Shown: one piece after another, positions 1 to 12,489 of the stretch
Layout of the letters: every line of letters starts with the position of its first letter
Position numbering within the stretch: the first letter of the stretch is position 1
Origin: Bugula neritina
Lineage: Eukaryota > Bryozoa > Gymnolaemata > Cheilostomatida > Bugulidae
Assembly (NCBI GenBank): GCA_964035545.1
Contig: OZ037766.1
Coordinates: 3,628,722-3,692,721, forward strand
Direction: 5' to 3'
DNA: 64,000 nt
Position numbers and translations under genes: made by a program
The notes under the pieces: generated by a model
Told to the model about the DNA's origin: nothing
The model's database searches: none
What the model saw: only the letters and a program-made list of their open reading frames with translations

Positions 1-1603
1 TGTCAATTATATGCACTAACAGATTTACTTTCAGAGGTGGTCCAAATCAAAATGCACTTAACCTGAATTGCTATGTCCGTATTTAAGTGCTTTACCTGAT
101 TCATAGCTAGACATACAAGGAAATGCATGAAACTAATGCCAAGTTGCACTCATGTCAACAGTTTCTATAGCAACAGTATAATTAAACAAACATATTTGTT
201 TTATACACACACACACACACGCACACACACACGCGCACACACACGCTCACGCTCGCACGCTCACGCTCACAGGCTCACGCTCACACGCTCACGCTCACAC
301 GCTCACACGCTCACACTCACACGCTCACACTCACACGCTCACACTCACACGCTCACACTCACACGCGCACCACCAAATTATTGTACGATTTATAGCTAGT
401 CTATTGTTATGACAAATTCATAAGTACAGCTTATTAGAACCAGCTAAAGCCAGAAAAATAAATAAGTATTTATTTTTTGCTTAGATGCAACTCTTTATGA
501 TGGCGTGTTTGGTTCAGGCATTGACTGTCATCGGATTATGCTAAAAATACAAAGCATGATGCAAGACTAAGTAGTGCGTTTTCAGACTCATGTTTTTTGC
601 AATAGTCTGAATGATCAACTAGCTTGAAATAACATGTAACTGAAAAGTGAAAGACACCATTCAGCGAGTTAATATAATGAGAAGATGATATTTTAATAAA
701 AATTATAGATTAGAATAAAAATGTTTTTGCCATATGATTATTTTACTTCAATTTAGCAACTATAGGCTGTTTATATTGGTTAAACTCATGTATGCAAAGA
801 TTCGTATATTGAAACATCTTCTAAATATCTGGATAAATTTATACCTAATACAGAAAGTGAAAGCTATATAAACATGTTATAACAAAGATAATTTTTAAAT
901 ATTTTCATGTCATTTGATTGTACACCATTTGTGTCAATAAAATCAATTGTGCTTGTAACTTCTGATATAAATTGGATTTCTTCAAGTCATTTATAAAGCT
1001 GTTTGTGCTTTTCAACAAAACCGAGCTAAGAACTGCATATCAATATACCACACTTTTGCTGTATAGTATTATTGTAGAGCAATGATGTTATTCATATTTA
1101 ATAGTTCTTTACTCTCAGCATTACCTCTTTGAAAAAATATTTTTTTGCAAAGCAGACAAAATAACTTCATTAATCATTCAATCAAGAAAGTTCCAGTTTG
1201 CCTTTCACAAGCAATTTATTTTTAAAGCAGACCTGCTAAAGATACAATTGAGAATTAAAAATGGGTTACATTTATTTTTACACAAATGCGGTATGAGAAG
1301 AAATTAGTAATAATGTTATCACCATTATTAAAACTATTATACTTGTTTTAAGTTAAATTTAGATGTCGAAGGGTTTGCTGCTTGACTGCGTTTCATTTCA
1401 AAGTTCTCCTGCTTATTCAAAGTTTTCTCTAAAATTTACCTGTAAAAGTAAAAGCAGCTAATACATTTATAATACTAAAAAAGTAAATGCTTTGGTTTTT
1501 TAAAAATAAAGCTGCATGAAATAAAAATGGTTGTCTTGCAATCCTAAATGCATAAGATCAGATATCAGAGCATATCAAACTGAATAAATATTATTATATC
1601 ATC
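1..1603. other. Intergenic, AT-rich; no gene seen
   Basis: Apart from the CA-type microsatellite at 209-366 I see no exon with flanking splice sites and no convincing reading frame on either strand. The part nearest 1604 should hold the 3' UTR of the minus-strand EGF-repeat gene; minus-strand AATAAA hexamers can be found there (for example near 1270-1275), but none can be assigned with confidence. Confidence 0.5.
209..366. repeat. CA-rich compound microsatellite
   Basis: A run of CA dinucleotides grades into CACACGCT/CACGCT-type hexa- to octamers. It creates an apparent reading frame of His-Thr-Ser-Arg repeats (127-399) that is a by-product of the repeat, not a gene. Confidence 0.9.
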
Positions 1604-3334
1604 TTACTGGATCCATGAACTTCTCACACATTTGTCAACTTTTCTTGTTGGATCGAACACAAATCCAGGCTCACATAAGCAGATAGGGGCATCAGCTGGG
1701 GCAACACATCTTCCATTGCCACAATCAAATCCAGAGCAGGGATCTTGAACTAAAATTCATTTTCAGTCATTTAAACAAATAATATTACAAAAGTAATTAA
1801 ACCACTTTTCAATAAAAATATAATGTTTATGAGAAAGTCTTATAACTTAAGAGTTTGCAACTATAGCTGCATTCTGAAAAGCTATGTTAAGTATATGATT
1901 TTGCTTCAGTTATAAAATATTTGTTTATCATTGCAGCAGTGTTAAAGATATTATACAATGTTATATTTTAAGTAAACTTTAATTTAAGCTGTAAAATGTT
2001 TGGTAAATATTGCTTCAGATGTTAGTTTGTTCTTTAGTCGAAGTAGCAGTCATGTGTCAACACGTACTTACCCACTAGACGAACACAAGTCTGTAATTTT
2101 TCAACAAAAACATAGCCTTTGTCACAGATACAGATAGGTTTGTCTGCAGGGGCAGTGCATTCTCCCATCCCACAATCAATTGTGGCACAAGGATCATAAA
2201 CTATAACCACACCAACAAATAATTAGGCTGACAACTTAACTATAATATCTTCACATGAAATCTCATTGTTAACAAAAGTATTAGTATATCAGAGAATCAA
2301 GGACAACTCTACACTTACTAACTAGTCGAACACAAGTTTGAATGGCAGGGTTATAAGTATAGCCTGGGTCACATATGCAAATAGGTTTGTCAGCGGGGGC
2401 TGTACACCTTCCCTTTCCACAATCAATAGTATCACAAGGATCATGAACTAAAATAAAATTGTAAACTATATAAATTAACGTTGCAAGTTTATTTGGGCAA
2501 AACAACATTTTTGAAGCATAAGCTAAAAAGCAAAACACAAGCTTACTTTAAAATACAATACATGCTTTAACATTAGCTTGAATGCTATAAAAAGTTTACC
2601 ATTCTTTCAAAATATTATTTTTATTGAATATGATAAACTATGATTCAAAATAATTATTTTAACGCTCTACAGGTTTAATTGAACTGGTTATAGATGCATG
2701 TTTCTATAATGGTGATTTCTTATCAGATTATTTGAATTCCTGCACTTACTCCATGCATATACACTTACTATATTTGGTTACTACTTACTTATGAGCCGAA
2801 CACAAGTTTTAATATCAGGATTGTAAGTATAGCCCTCATCACATATACAGAATGGAAAATCAGCGGGTGCAGTGCAAGTGCCCCTCCCACAGTCAAAACC
2901 AGCACAGGGATCTCGAACTAAAAATACAGAAAACACTTCTAAAGTTAGATTTTACTTCAAATATAGTTTTTATTATTTTAATTTCACTAACCACTTAAAA
3001 AACTAAAACATAAATTACTTCTATAAATTGTTGTCAAGACTGTATTATTTCGCTATACATATAACAATGTATTTGCTTTTGCTATGAAGCTAAAATATAC
3101 AAAAAAGTAAAAAGCTTTAGTATAAGCAAATATATCTTTATGCGGATATTATGTTGAAATTTAATATTTGGTAAATTCATGAGTTTCACATTTTCACGTT
3201 CACAAATAGTTGAACAGAATTGTTTTAAATTTTTAAATGATCATAAAATTGACTAAAAAGGAATACTTACTGTAACTAGCTAATGTAGCTGAGCTAAAAA
3301 TAGCAACAACTACTAGTATTATGTAACTCTTCAT
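1604..3334 (-). CDS. Secreted protein with four EGF-like repeats (complete, five exons)
   Basis: Exons 3334-3271, 2917-2789, 2447-2319, 2200-2072 and 1749-1604 (minus strand) join to 198 residues. Exon 1 (64 nt) encodes a classic signal peptide (MKSYIILVVVAIFSSATLA), so the product is secreted. The next three exons are 129 nt each and the last is 146 nt including TAA. Each encodes one six-cysteine EGF-like module of form C-x4-C-x4-C-x8-C-x-C-x12/13-C, preceded by a conserved Asp-Pro. All introns are phase 1 with GTAAGT donors, the usual arrangement for shuffled extracellular modules, and the near-identical exon length points to recent internal exon duplication. No calcium-binding EGF consensus was checked in detail. 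The receptor or partner is unknown. A TATA box lies about 75 nt upstream of the ATG. Confidence 0.88.
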
Positions 3335-3408
3335 CTTTACCTAGAAGTTGATAGTAGCTATCGAATAGTTGAGATATGCTTGTAATGACTTACTGTGAAA
3401 CCTCCGCT

Positions 3409-3420
3409 TTTATATATATA
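3409..3420 (-). promoter_or_regulatory. TATA box of the EGF-repeat gene
   Basis: Read on the minus strand the sequence is TATATATATAAA-like and lies 75-86 nt before the start codon at 3334, a suitable spacing for a TATA box with a short 5' UTR. Confidence 0.55.
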
Positions 3421-3626
3421 CTAGTAGACCGATTATGGAAATAATCACATCCTTCTCAAGTTCGAAGTCTCTTGCGCATTATGATTTATTACTGTTTAAA
3501 CGTGTCAATACAATGCAAAAGAAAAGATTGCCATTGTAGCTTGCATAAGTTTACTTCCTAGTTCATTGTCTTTTTACTGCCTGATTCATAGGAATATACT
3601 AACACATGTCTCAGTCAATTGTTAAG

Positions 3627-5757
3627 TACATTTGAACTAGAATACATTTGAACTAGAATACATTTGAACTAGAATACATTTGAACTAGAATACATTTGAA
3701 CTAGAATACATTTGAACTAGAATACATTTGAACTAGAATACATTTGAACTAGAATACATTTGAACTAGAATACATTTGAACTAGAATACATTTGAACTAG
3801 AATACATTTGAACTAGAATACATTTGAACTAGAATACATTTGAACTAGAATACATTTGAACTAGAATACATTTGAACTATAGAATACATTTGAACTAGAA
3901 TACATTTGAACTAGAATACATTTGAACTAGAATACATTTGAACTAGAATACATTTGAACTAGAATACATTTGAACTAGAATACATTTGAACTAGAATACA
4001 TTTGAACTAGAATACATTTGAACTAGAATACATTTGAACTAGAATACATTTGAACTAGAATACATTTGAACTAGAATACATTTGAACTAGAATACATTTG
4101 AACTAGAATACATTTGAACTAGAATACATTTGAACTAGAATACATTTGAACTAGAATACATTTGAACTAGAATACATTTGAACTAGAATACATTTGAACT
4201 AGAATACATTTGAACTAGAATACATTTGAACTAGAATACATTTGAACTAGAATACATTTGAACTAGAATACATTTGAACTAGAATACATTTGAACTAGAA
4301 TACATTTGAACTAGAATACATTTGAACTAGAATACATTTGAACTAGAATACATTTGAACTAGAATACATTTGAACTAGAATACATTTGAACTAGAATACA
4401 TTTGAACTAGAATACATTTGAACTAGAATACATTTGAACTAGAATACATTTGAACTAGAATACATTTGAACTAGAATACATTTGAACTAGAACACATTTG
4501 AACTAGAATACATTTGAACTAGAATACATTTGAACTAGAATACATTTGAACTAGAATACATTTGAACTAGAATACATTTGAACTAGAATACATTTGAACT
4601 AGAATACATTTGAACTAGAATACATTTGAACTAGAATACATTTGAACTAGAATACATTTGAACTAGAATACATTTGAACTAGAATACATTTGAACTAGAA
4701 TACATTTGAACTAGAATACATTTGAACTAGAATACATTTGAACTAGAATACATTTGAACTAGAATACATTTGAACTAGAATACATTTGAACTAGAATACA
4801 TTTGAACTAGAATACATTTGAACTAGAATACATTTGAACTAGAATACATTTGAACTAGAATACATTTGAACTAGAATACATTTGAACTAGAATACATTTG
4901 AACTAGAATACATTTGAACTAGAATACATTTGAACTAGAATACATTTGAACTAGAATACATTTGAACTAGAATACATTTGAACTAGAATACATTTGAACT
5001 AGAATACATTTGAACTAGAATACATTTGAACTAGAATACATTTGAACTAGAATACATTTGAACTATAGAATACATTTGAACTAGAATACATTTGAACTAG
5101 AATACATTTGAACTAGAATACATTTGAACTAGAATACATTTGAACTAGAATACATTTGAACTAGAATACATTTGAACTAGAATACATTTGAACTAGAATA
5201 CATTTGAACTAGAATACATTTGAACTAGAATACATTTGAACTAGAATACATTTGAACTAGAATACATTTGAACTAGAATACATTTGAACTAGAATACATT
5301 TGAACTAGAATACATTTGAACTAGAATACATTTGAACTAGAATACATTTGAACTAGAATACATTTGAACTAGAATACATTTGAACTATAGAATACATTTG
5401 AACTAGAATACATTTGAACTAGAATACATTTGAACTAGAATACATTTGAACTAGAATACATTTGAACTAGAATACATTTGAACTATAGAATACATTTGAA
5501 CTAGAATACATTTGAACTAGAATACATTTGAACTAGAATACATTTGAACTAGAATACATTTGAACTAGAATACATTTGAACTAGAATACATTTGAACTAG
5601 AATACATTTGAACTAGAATACATTTGAACTAGAATACATTTGAACTAGAATACATTTGAACTAGAATACATTTGAACTAGAATACATTTGAACTAGAATA
5701 CATTTGAACTAGAATACATTTGAACTAGAATACATTTGAACTAGAATACATTTGAAG
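3627..5757. repeat. Minisatellite, 16-bp unit, about 133 copies
   Basis: The unit TAGAATACATTTGAAC is repeated almost without error for 2.1 kb. The visible variants are a few 18-bp units with an extra TA (near 3877, 5065, 5386, 5485) and one A-to-C change at about 4491. Such homogeneity indicates recent expansion. The array starts about 200 bp upstream of the TATA box of the EGF-repeat gene. It has no spacers, so it is not a CRISPR array. Confidence 0.97.
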
Positions 5758-8140
5758 TCTTCTACTGTTAGTGTGAAACACTTCATCATATTTTTTTGAC
5801 CAAAGAAGTTTGACATAGATTGACTTACATAGATAAATCTTTTATGTTTTTGAAGGTTTATATTAGTCTTCTAATTTCCCGTGGAGTTTTTAGGGTAAAA
5901 ATTTTACTGTGTACCAAAACTAGTGCTAAAAGATTATTTAGATTCAAATAAAATAAAAATTCAAGTAATTTCTTGCAGCTAGTAATTAAAGTTATATTTT
6001 AAATTTTCAAAGTGACTTGCAATAGGAACATACAATATTGAATAGTCAAAACTCATCTTTTAAGGAAATATAAACATTTTTGGCTTTACGTTTTAAGACA
6101 TTGAAAATTGTTGGTAGAATTCACTTTATGCAGCTGCATGAGAAAGTGGGTCATTTTACTTATTTTAGTACACACTGAAAATCTCCAGTTTTTAGCTGTT
6201 GTTCACAAATTAGCTGCTAATAACCAAGAGCTTTTGCCTAAAACTAGTAAAATATAAATGAATACACCTAAATAATCAAGGTTCTTTTTAATCTTGCTTA
6301 ATTTCCTATAAGTTTTTCCTAATTATTCAGCTACTTTTGATTTCGGAGAATTATGGTGTTTTCATTACACTCTGCAATAACTTGTGAATAATAGCTAAAA
6401 ACTAGAGATTTCCAGTGTGTACTAAAATAAGTAAAATGACCCAAGTTGTTTAATATAAGAATAATAAAAAGCTAAAAGTCAACAGAATAACAAGGCTTTG
6501 GTACTTACAATATTTACTGGAAGAATGAAAACTTCACAAAAGACAAGATAAATTATTTTGGCAGACTTCTAATGTCACATGCATAATTTTTTCAGAATTT
6601 ATGATAATATCTGGGAAGTTAAGTTAATTTATGATCTTGTTGAGCTATATGGTATTTAAGCCTATATTTAATAATGTCATTAGTACAACTAACGAGAGAA
6701 AAGCTAACTCTTCACTTATCATTGCAGATGGTGTTGCATAATCACAATTATCAAGGCGGCATGTTTGTTGTATGATTTTAAAATATATTTTACTCGCTCA
6801 AATTTACGCTAATTAAAGTTCGATCTAAAAGTAAAACTGATGTCTGAAAATTGCTGTATTAAACAATGTAGCATGTGTTGAGTTAACTGCGGGTATAATT
6901 TAAATACCAGCCAAACAAAAAGACTATAAAATAAAAACATATATTAATCAACAATGCAAGTTGCTCTATGCATAATTAGACAATTAATCATCCAACATTA
7001 GTCCTTTATGTAGGACCTACTCAGTTTTCATAGTTTTTGTTACGTGCGGTTTTCAGGTACACAAAGCAAAATCCTGGAACTCAAGGAAGTTTATTTCCTT
7101 AAAAAAATTCAAACCTTGATATGCTGTGCAACAAAACTTTCAACTGAATCATATACTTTAGTGATTCACTTATGATTATTTTAAATATCAACATTTTCAG
7201 TAGAATTTTATTACAATCTGTCCTGAATGATGCAAGAAATTTACCTTGCTGAGTTATTACTATAATTTTTCTGCAATAAATTTCAGGTTTTTGTGTAGTC
7301 TACCCCCTAAAATTGTAGAAAAAATAGCACCAATTTACACGAAAGATTATAGCTCTAATATATACTACTTGTTGTGTAATTACGTGCTTGCTTAGTTATA
7401 ACTATATAGTAGTGCTAAAATTGCGCTCCATTTAAAGGTTACATTCTATCTTGCTTAGAATTTTTCAGGGCAAACTTAGTTAGTATAACTGTAAAAGACA
7501 AGCTTGGTAAGCATTTATAAAATGAAAAATAAAGATAAATTGTAACAGTCAATATTCTGACACCCGAAGAGTTTCAAACATAATGTCAATTAATTATCTG
7601 TTGAAAGAATGTCAAAACATAAAAAGAGTAAATGTTGCTTCTCCATAGTTACCATAGAATATGCAGTGTTATGCCTATTAATTGTTTGTATTTAGAATAA
7701 CTGTTATGACAAGAAAACATTGCACAATATTGTAGTAATGCTATATATTATAAATATGCTGCATAGGTTTACTGCATATCCAAAAAGGAGTAATGAGTGA
7801 GGGTATATAAATTTATTTATAAATTGTTATAGAAAACCCTTTTATAGCCATATATTTGGTATATATTTTGTAAAGTTTCAATCATTTTAAGTACCAGCTG
7901 CTCTTAAAGACTTATTAGCACCAAAATAGAAAAACTCATTAGTAAAACCTACAAGAGCAAATGTTGTGCAAAAGTGTGTGTTTGCTTGAGTGTCAAAGTT
8001 TAGTAAGGAAAAATGTTATACAGACAAATATTTTGCTTGGTCAGTTATTTTAAGGATAAGCAACTTGATCAAACTGTATTAAACAGAGAAGGCAATTCTT
8101 AATTTGCTTATTAGCTTTCTTGCAGGTTAGTTAAACTCTT
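5758..8140. other. Intergenic spacer; only a MITE recognised
   Basis: AT-rich sequence with no reading frame or splice-flanked exon that I can support, apart from the inverted-repeat element at 6148-6442. Confidence 0.5.
6148..6442. mobile_element. MITE with ~58-bp terminal inverted repeats
   Basis: The left end (6148-6205, starting GGGTCATTTTACTTATTTTA) is matched by its reverse complement at 6385-6442 with few mismatches. The interior of about 180 bp has no coding capacity. Both sides carry AAGT directly next to the GGGTC/GACCC ends, a possible 4-bp target-site duplication. The structure fits a non-autonomous DNA transposon; I cannot assign the superfamily. Confidence 0.8.
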
Positions 8141-8410
8141 CAACATCACCTTTTCATATAAGAATAATTTACTATATTAAATGCTTTTGCCCAGCAGCAT
8201 AGCATCGGCAAATCACACGATTTATTCTTGTTAAATTTACATTATGCCAGCTTTTTGTTTAGCCCTCAACAGAATTTCAATGTTTTGCATAAACAATTTT
8301 TAATCATAATAAAATGTGACAAGCTACACAGCATCTTTTGAATAAAATAGTTTTAGCCGATCCCAGCATTAATCAAACATTTATGACATTATAATCACTG
8401 TAAAATAATT

Positions 8411-8479
8411 GCCCCCACTGGGAATCGAACCGAGTCCCCTGGCTTGCAAGCAAGTGTGCTACCATTACACCACGGAGGC
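8411..8479 (-). tRNA. tRNA-like sequence, probably a retroposed copy (tRNA-derived insertion)
   Basis: On the minus strand the 69 nt show an acceptor stem pairing (GCCTCCG with TGGGGGC, two wobbles), a D arm (GTGT-AATGGTA-GCAC), a B-box-like GGTTCGATTCC and an anticodon loop TTGCAAG (GCA if placed in the standard way). One pair in the anticodon stem and one in the T stem do not match. It lies in a ~110-125 bp segment absent at the equivalent place in the downstream duplicate (about 13590) and bounded by AATCACT at 8393-8399 and 8502-8508. An insertion with target-site duplication is therefore more likely than an ancestral tRNA locus. A TTTT stretch follows the 3' end. Function is uncertain. 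Confidence 0.5.
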
Positions 8480-9153
8480 CACTGGGTATACTCAACACTA
8501 CAATCACTTTTTGTGTCATGTCTGCAAATTTATTATTCATTGAGGTGATAATTTTTGACACCAGCTGAAAACAAAAACAGTTACATTGTTTTGACAACAA
8601 TTTCATTGTGTGAATTGAATAATAACGCAACAACTTGCCATATCTAGTTGCAAAAATCATGTTGCAAATAAATAAACAAATTCTTTTTAATGTAGCCTTG
8701 CCAGTAGGATGTTTAGCACCAGTAAAGGTTTTGCAACTAGATCAAGTGTTTTGACACTCTAAGACTTGTTATATTTTCATGCTAATTTCATTGTGCATGT
8801 TAAGTTTCAGAGAGTTTTACCAATAACATAAGAAGACAAACCTAATCTTATATTGTGTTTTTTAACAATAATTTAGAAAATCTTGGGAAAAGTTGGAGAA
8901 ATTTTATATCCTTCTAAAAGTTTGAATAGCTTATAACTCCAAGTTCCTCTAGAAGCTAGTAAGTTTTAATTTGCAAAAAATAAGTTAAGGAACAAAGTTA
9001 AAACTTTTTGTAAAACTCTCGATATTCATCAAAAACATAGACATAGAAAAATAAATACAACTTTAGAGGTTAATCATAGAAAATTTAACAACTTTAACTT
9101 TTAGTGTTATAAATGTTTTAATTTTGAAAACAATATAACCTATCTATTTTCAG

Positions 9154-9156
<3 letters not shown>

Positions 9157-9214
<58 letters not shown>

Positions 9215-9218
9215 ATAT
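9157..9218. repeat. TA microsatellite
   Basis: An uninterrupted (TA)n run with a single T interruption, in the promoter-distal flank of antistasin/WAP gene 1. Confidence 0.95.
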
Positions 9219-9318
9219 AGTAAAACTATAAGTTTCTATTATTGCGAAGGTGTGGGCCATGGTACTCTGTTCTGTGCTGATGAGGGGACAAACCCCGAAA
9301 CAGCTGCTGTCCACAGAT

Positions 9319-9471
<153 letters not shown>

Positions 9472-9817
9472 CTATCAGGAAAACTGCCAGCTAGTGTCAT
9501 TGTATACAAGGATGTGACTGAATCCATCATGATAATTATTTAGTGACACCAAAATTAATCTAGCATGTAGCATTCATACGTTAATTAAATATTCATTAAA
9601 AACTTTCGTAAATAAAATAACATGAAACACTTTTACACTAAACTAAAAAAACACATTACCTCATTGAATCATAAAATTGCAACAAGATGAAACTATTTGT
9701 CCTTCCTGAACATGGAAATAAGTTTGGACAAAAATATACTGAGCATAAGGATCTTCTCCAAACTACACACACCATGCAATGTATTGCTAAATATATGTTG
9801 GTGACAACTCATTTAGT

Positions 9818-9825
9818 ATATAAAG
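9818..9825 (+). promoter_or_regulatory. TATA box, antistasin/WAP gene 1
   Basis: TATATAAA 54 nt before the ATG at 9879. The surrounding block (about 9788-9860), containing GTGACAACTCATTTAG, is conserved in the paralogue at 14530-14600, supporting a shared core promoter. Confidence 0.6.
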
Positions 9826-9878
9826 AGCCTTGCATAGTGTGTAAATCATTCAACTCTATCTATTCAGCAAGATTCATC

Positions 9879-11829
9879 ATGCAGACTGTCTCTACGCTAG
9901 CTTTTGCTCTTCTCTGCTTCATATACTGTGTAGCAGCTTACAGTGAGTTTAGTGACTATTTCAAAATTTTGCTTTACTTTACAAAAATAAATTTATTTAA
10001 ATAAGCTTTTTAGTTATACATAAATACTGTTCAAACCTTACAAACATAATGTAGGTTTCGATGCAGTTCAGTTTACTAATTGAAATCTTGGGCATTTGTG
10101 AAATAATGAAATAAAATTTGAGGTTCATATATTAACATTTTGCTGCTTTTTAATTTATTAATTTCAACTTCTAAGCCTAATGACTATAAATTCTAATAAA
10201 AAAGCACTACTTCATATTACTATAATGCTACATATTTTCATTATATATTGTATTTATTAGATTGCTGGCTAAGCTAAAAGTTATAAAAAAATTTAAAATT
10301 AAAAGCAGAACGTATTAATAACTTAGTATGTAAACATTAAGAAACTAGTAAAATAATATTATTATTAGGGCAATGCATTTCCAATTTAAATTTTAGCACC
10401 TGACCCCAAATGCGAGCCCTGCCCGGTTAGCAAATGTGGGCAATTTGCACCAGGCCAGACTCCATATTCCTGTCCCAAAGGCTATGTGAAGGATCATTGT
10501 GGGTGCGAGCTTCAGACATGTCAATGTGGTAGGTTTTCTAGAAATTTTTAATCTTAAAATTCCCATCATGTATACTCAATATGTTTCTGTTCAAAGGAAA
10601 TATATAATATTTTGGATAATTCAGTGCAATTTGAAAACTGGCCTTGAATCTCCACTCTATTAGATTAGTCTATGAACTTATATATATTATTTATTTTTCT
10701 ACTTGCAGCTGAATGTCTTCCATTTGACATGTCTGTCAAGTGTAGATATGGGTATAGAACGCAACGAGGGTGCCCAACTAAGTATTGCAGTAAGTGCTAT
10801 ATTAACTTTAGCTTTTTCTGCTTTAGTTTTAATGATAAGTTTTGAAGCAAAGTCTTTTAAATGTTTTTTTAAATGCAGCCTTCAGCTGTTAATTTTTTGC
10901 CTAATGAAAAATGATACAATTGTAGCCAGAAAAAGCTAATGTAAAGTAATAGGCCTATACTCAAGTTATTTAGTAATAGAAAATACTTTAAAAATTGATA
11001 ATTTTGGTAGCTGTAACAATAATAACTTTAAAATGTACAACCTCCATAATTTAAAATGTATTTGATAGCAAACTATACTAAAACATGCAAAACTTTTGTC
11101 CCATTTAGTTAAGATATGTATAATACAATCTACACTCATAAGAACAGCATTTTTATGCATCAACATTTTAAATAATTTCCACACAGACAGCCGCCCACCC
11201 GCACCTTCTGCTAGATGCCCCAATAGCCAGGAGCCAACTGGAGCCTTAGGACCAGAGTGTATCTCTAAGAGTGAATGTCACCCCGGGGACCTCTGCTGTA
11301 AATCTTACAAAACTAATTCTATGAACTGCATGAGAGGCATGCGGTAGGTACAGCAAGCTAAAATCCCAAGCTTACACTTCTATCTTGCTTTCGTTTATTT
11401 TTTATCCAAAATGACAAACAAATTTTCCTAGACATCTGCTTTTTTACAAAATCTTTTGGTTTAAATATAAAAACTGGAATTTTTAAGCTATTAGAAGTTA
11501 CAAAAATATTTTTTATTGATATTTACTTTGCTACTAAATTATAGTTTATAAGCAAACATATTTTGTCATAAGAAAGGCTTTATCTATATTCATAATTTCC
11601 AACAGGTTTCGATAAACTCTCTGCATTTGAGCTGTTATTTGCTTTAGTTACACATTATTTATATTTTAGCTTAGAGCAAGTAACCCCATTTCCTAACAGA
11701 TGTGGGCTGCCTCCACCTGGACCCCAAACTGAAGGAGAAATGTGTAGTCCAGATCGGCAGTGTCCAGTAGGATACATTTGCTGTCCTACCAACTTCGGCA
11801 GTCCTCTTGGCTCTATTTGCAGAAAGTAA
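9879..11829 (+). CDS. Secreted antistasin-like/WAP-like cysteine-rich protein, copy 1
   Basis: Exons 9879-9942, 10397-10528, 10709-10789, 11187-11343 and 11700-11829 give 187 residues. Exon 1 is a signal peptide (MQTVSTLAFALLCFIYCVAA). Exon 2 encodes a ten-cysteine segment ending CGCELQTCQC and exon 3 an antistasin-like half (C..FDMSVKC..GY....GCPT.YC). Exons 4 and 5 each hold a WAP-like core, C-x5-C-x5-CC, with six rather than eight cysteines. Introns 1-3 are phase 1 and intron 4 is phase 2. Antistasin and WAP modules are typical of serine-protease inhibitors; no reactive-site residue can be assigned, so inhibition is inferred. The stop TAA overlaps a good donor (AAAGTAAGT) conserved in the paralogue, so a further exon cannot be excluded. 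Secretion into extracellular fluid is expected. Confidence 0.83.
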
Positions 11830-12489
11830 GTATTTTGGCATAAAAAGTCAACTGTTATTTAACCTTACAGTTTAATAATCACACTAACCTCATTGCATAG
11901 CTATAGACAGTTTTAATGCTGCTTTGAAATTATTTTAGAGATGACTATTAGATGATTGAAAGACCCTAAAGCAAAGACATGAACATTGAAGAGTTTCCTA
12001 TTCAAATATCTTCTTATATATTTTATTTCAACAAAGCTGTGATAAAAACTTGACATTTACTACAAATAAATAAAATATTAGCAAAATGCACTCCATATTT
12101 TCCTGGAATACTTGAAAATTCTGGCATTGATGTCACAATAGATAAGTATCAGCCCCTCAAGTTAGCCAACAAACTTTGTGCATCTACCATCCAATAAATT
12201 GACCTAAACTTGTATGTGGGGTATAGAATAAATAACTGTAGAGAATAGACATGATGTGCAACACCAAACATAACACTACATTCTTATATTCAGGCTTATC
12301 TTTTCAAAATTTATGTGACTTTTGTATACCTTGATATAGTTTACCAACAAAACTGAAAAGAGCATTTTGTAATTTGTGCTGTGCACAGTTTAATTCAGTT
12401 TATTTATTATATAACTTATTGTTTTTAATGCTGAAATTAGAAAAAACATCATTTAATTTGATGTTGATATTTCTATTAATATACCTATA

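Noticed and set aside
127-399. 90-residue plus-strand frame rich in His, Thr, Arg and Ser
   Set aside because: Translation of the CA-type microsatellite; no splice or promoter context.
3627-5757. Possible CRISPR array
   Set aside because: Units are contiguous 16-mers with no spacers, in a eukaryotic context with introns.
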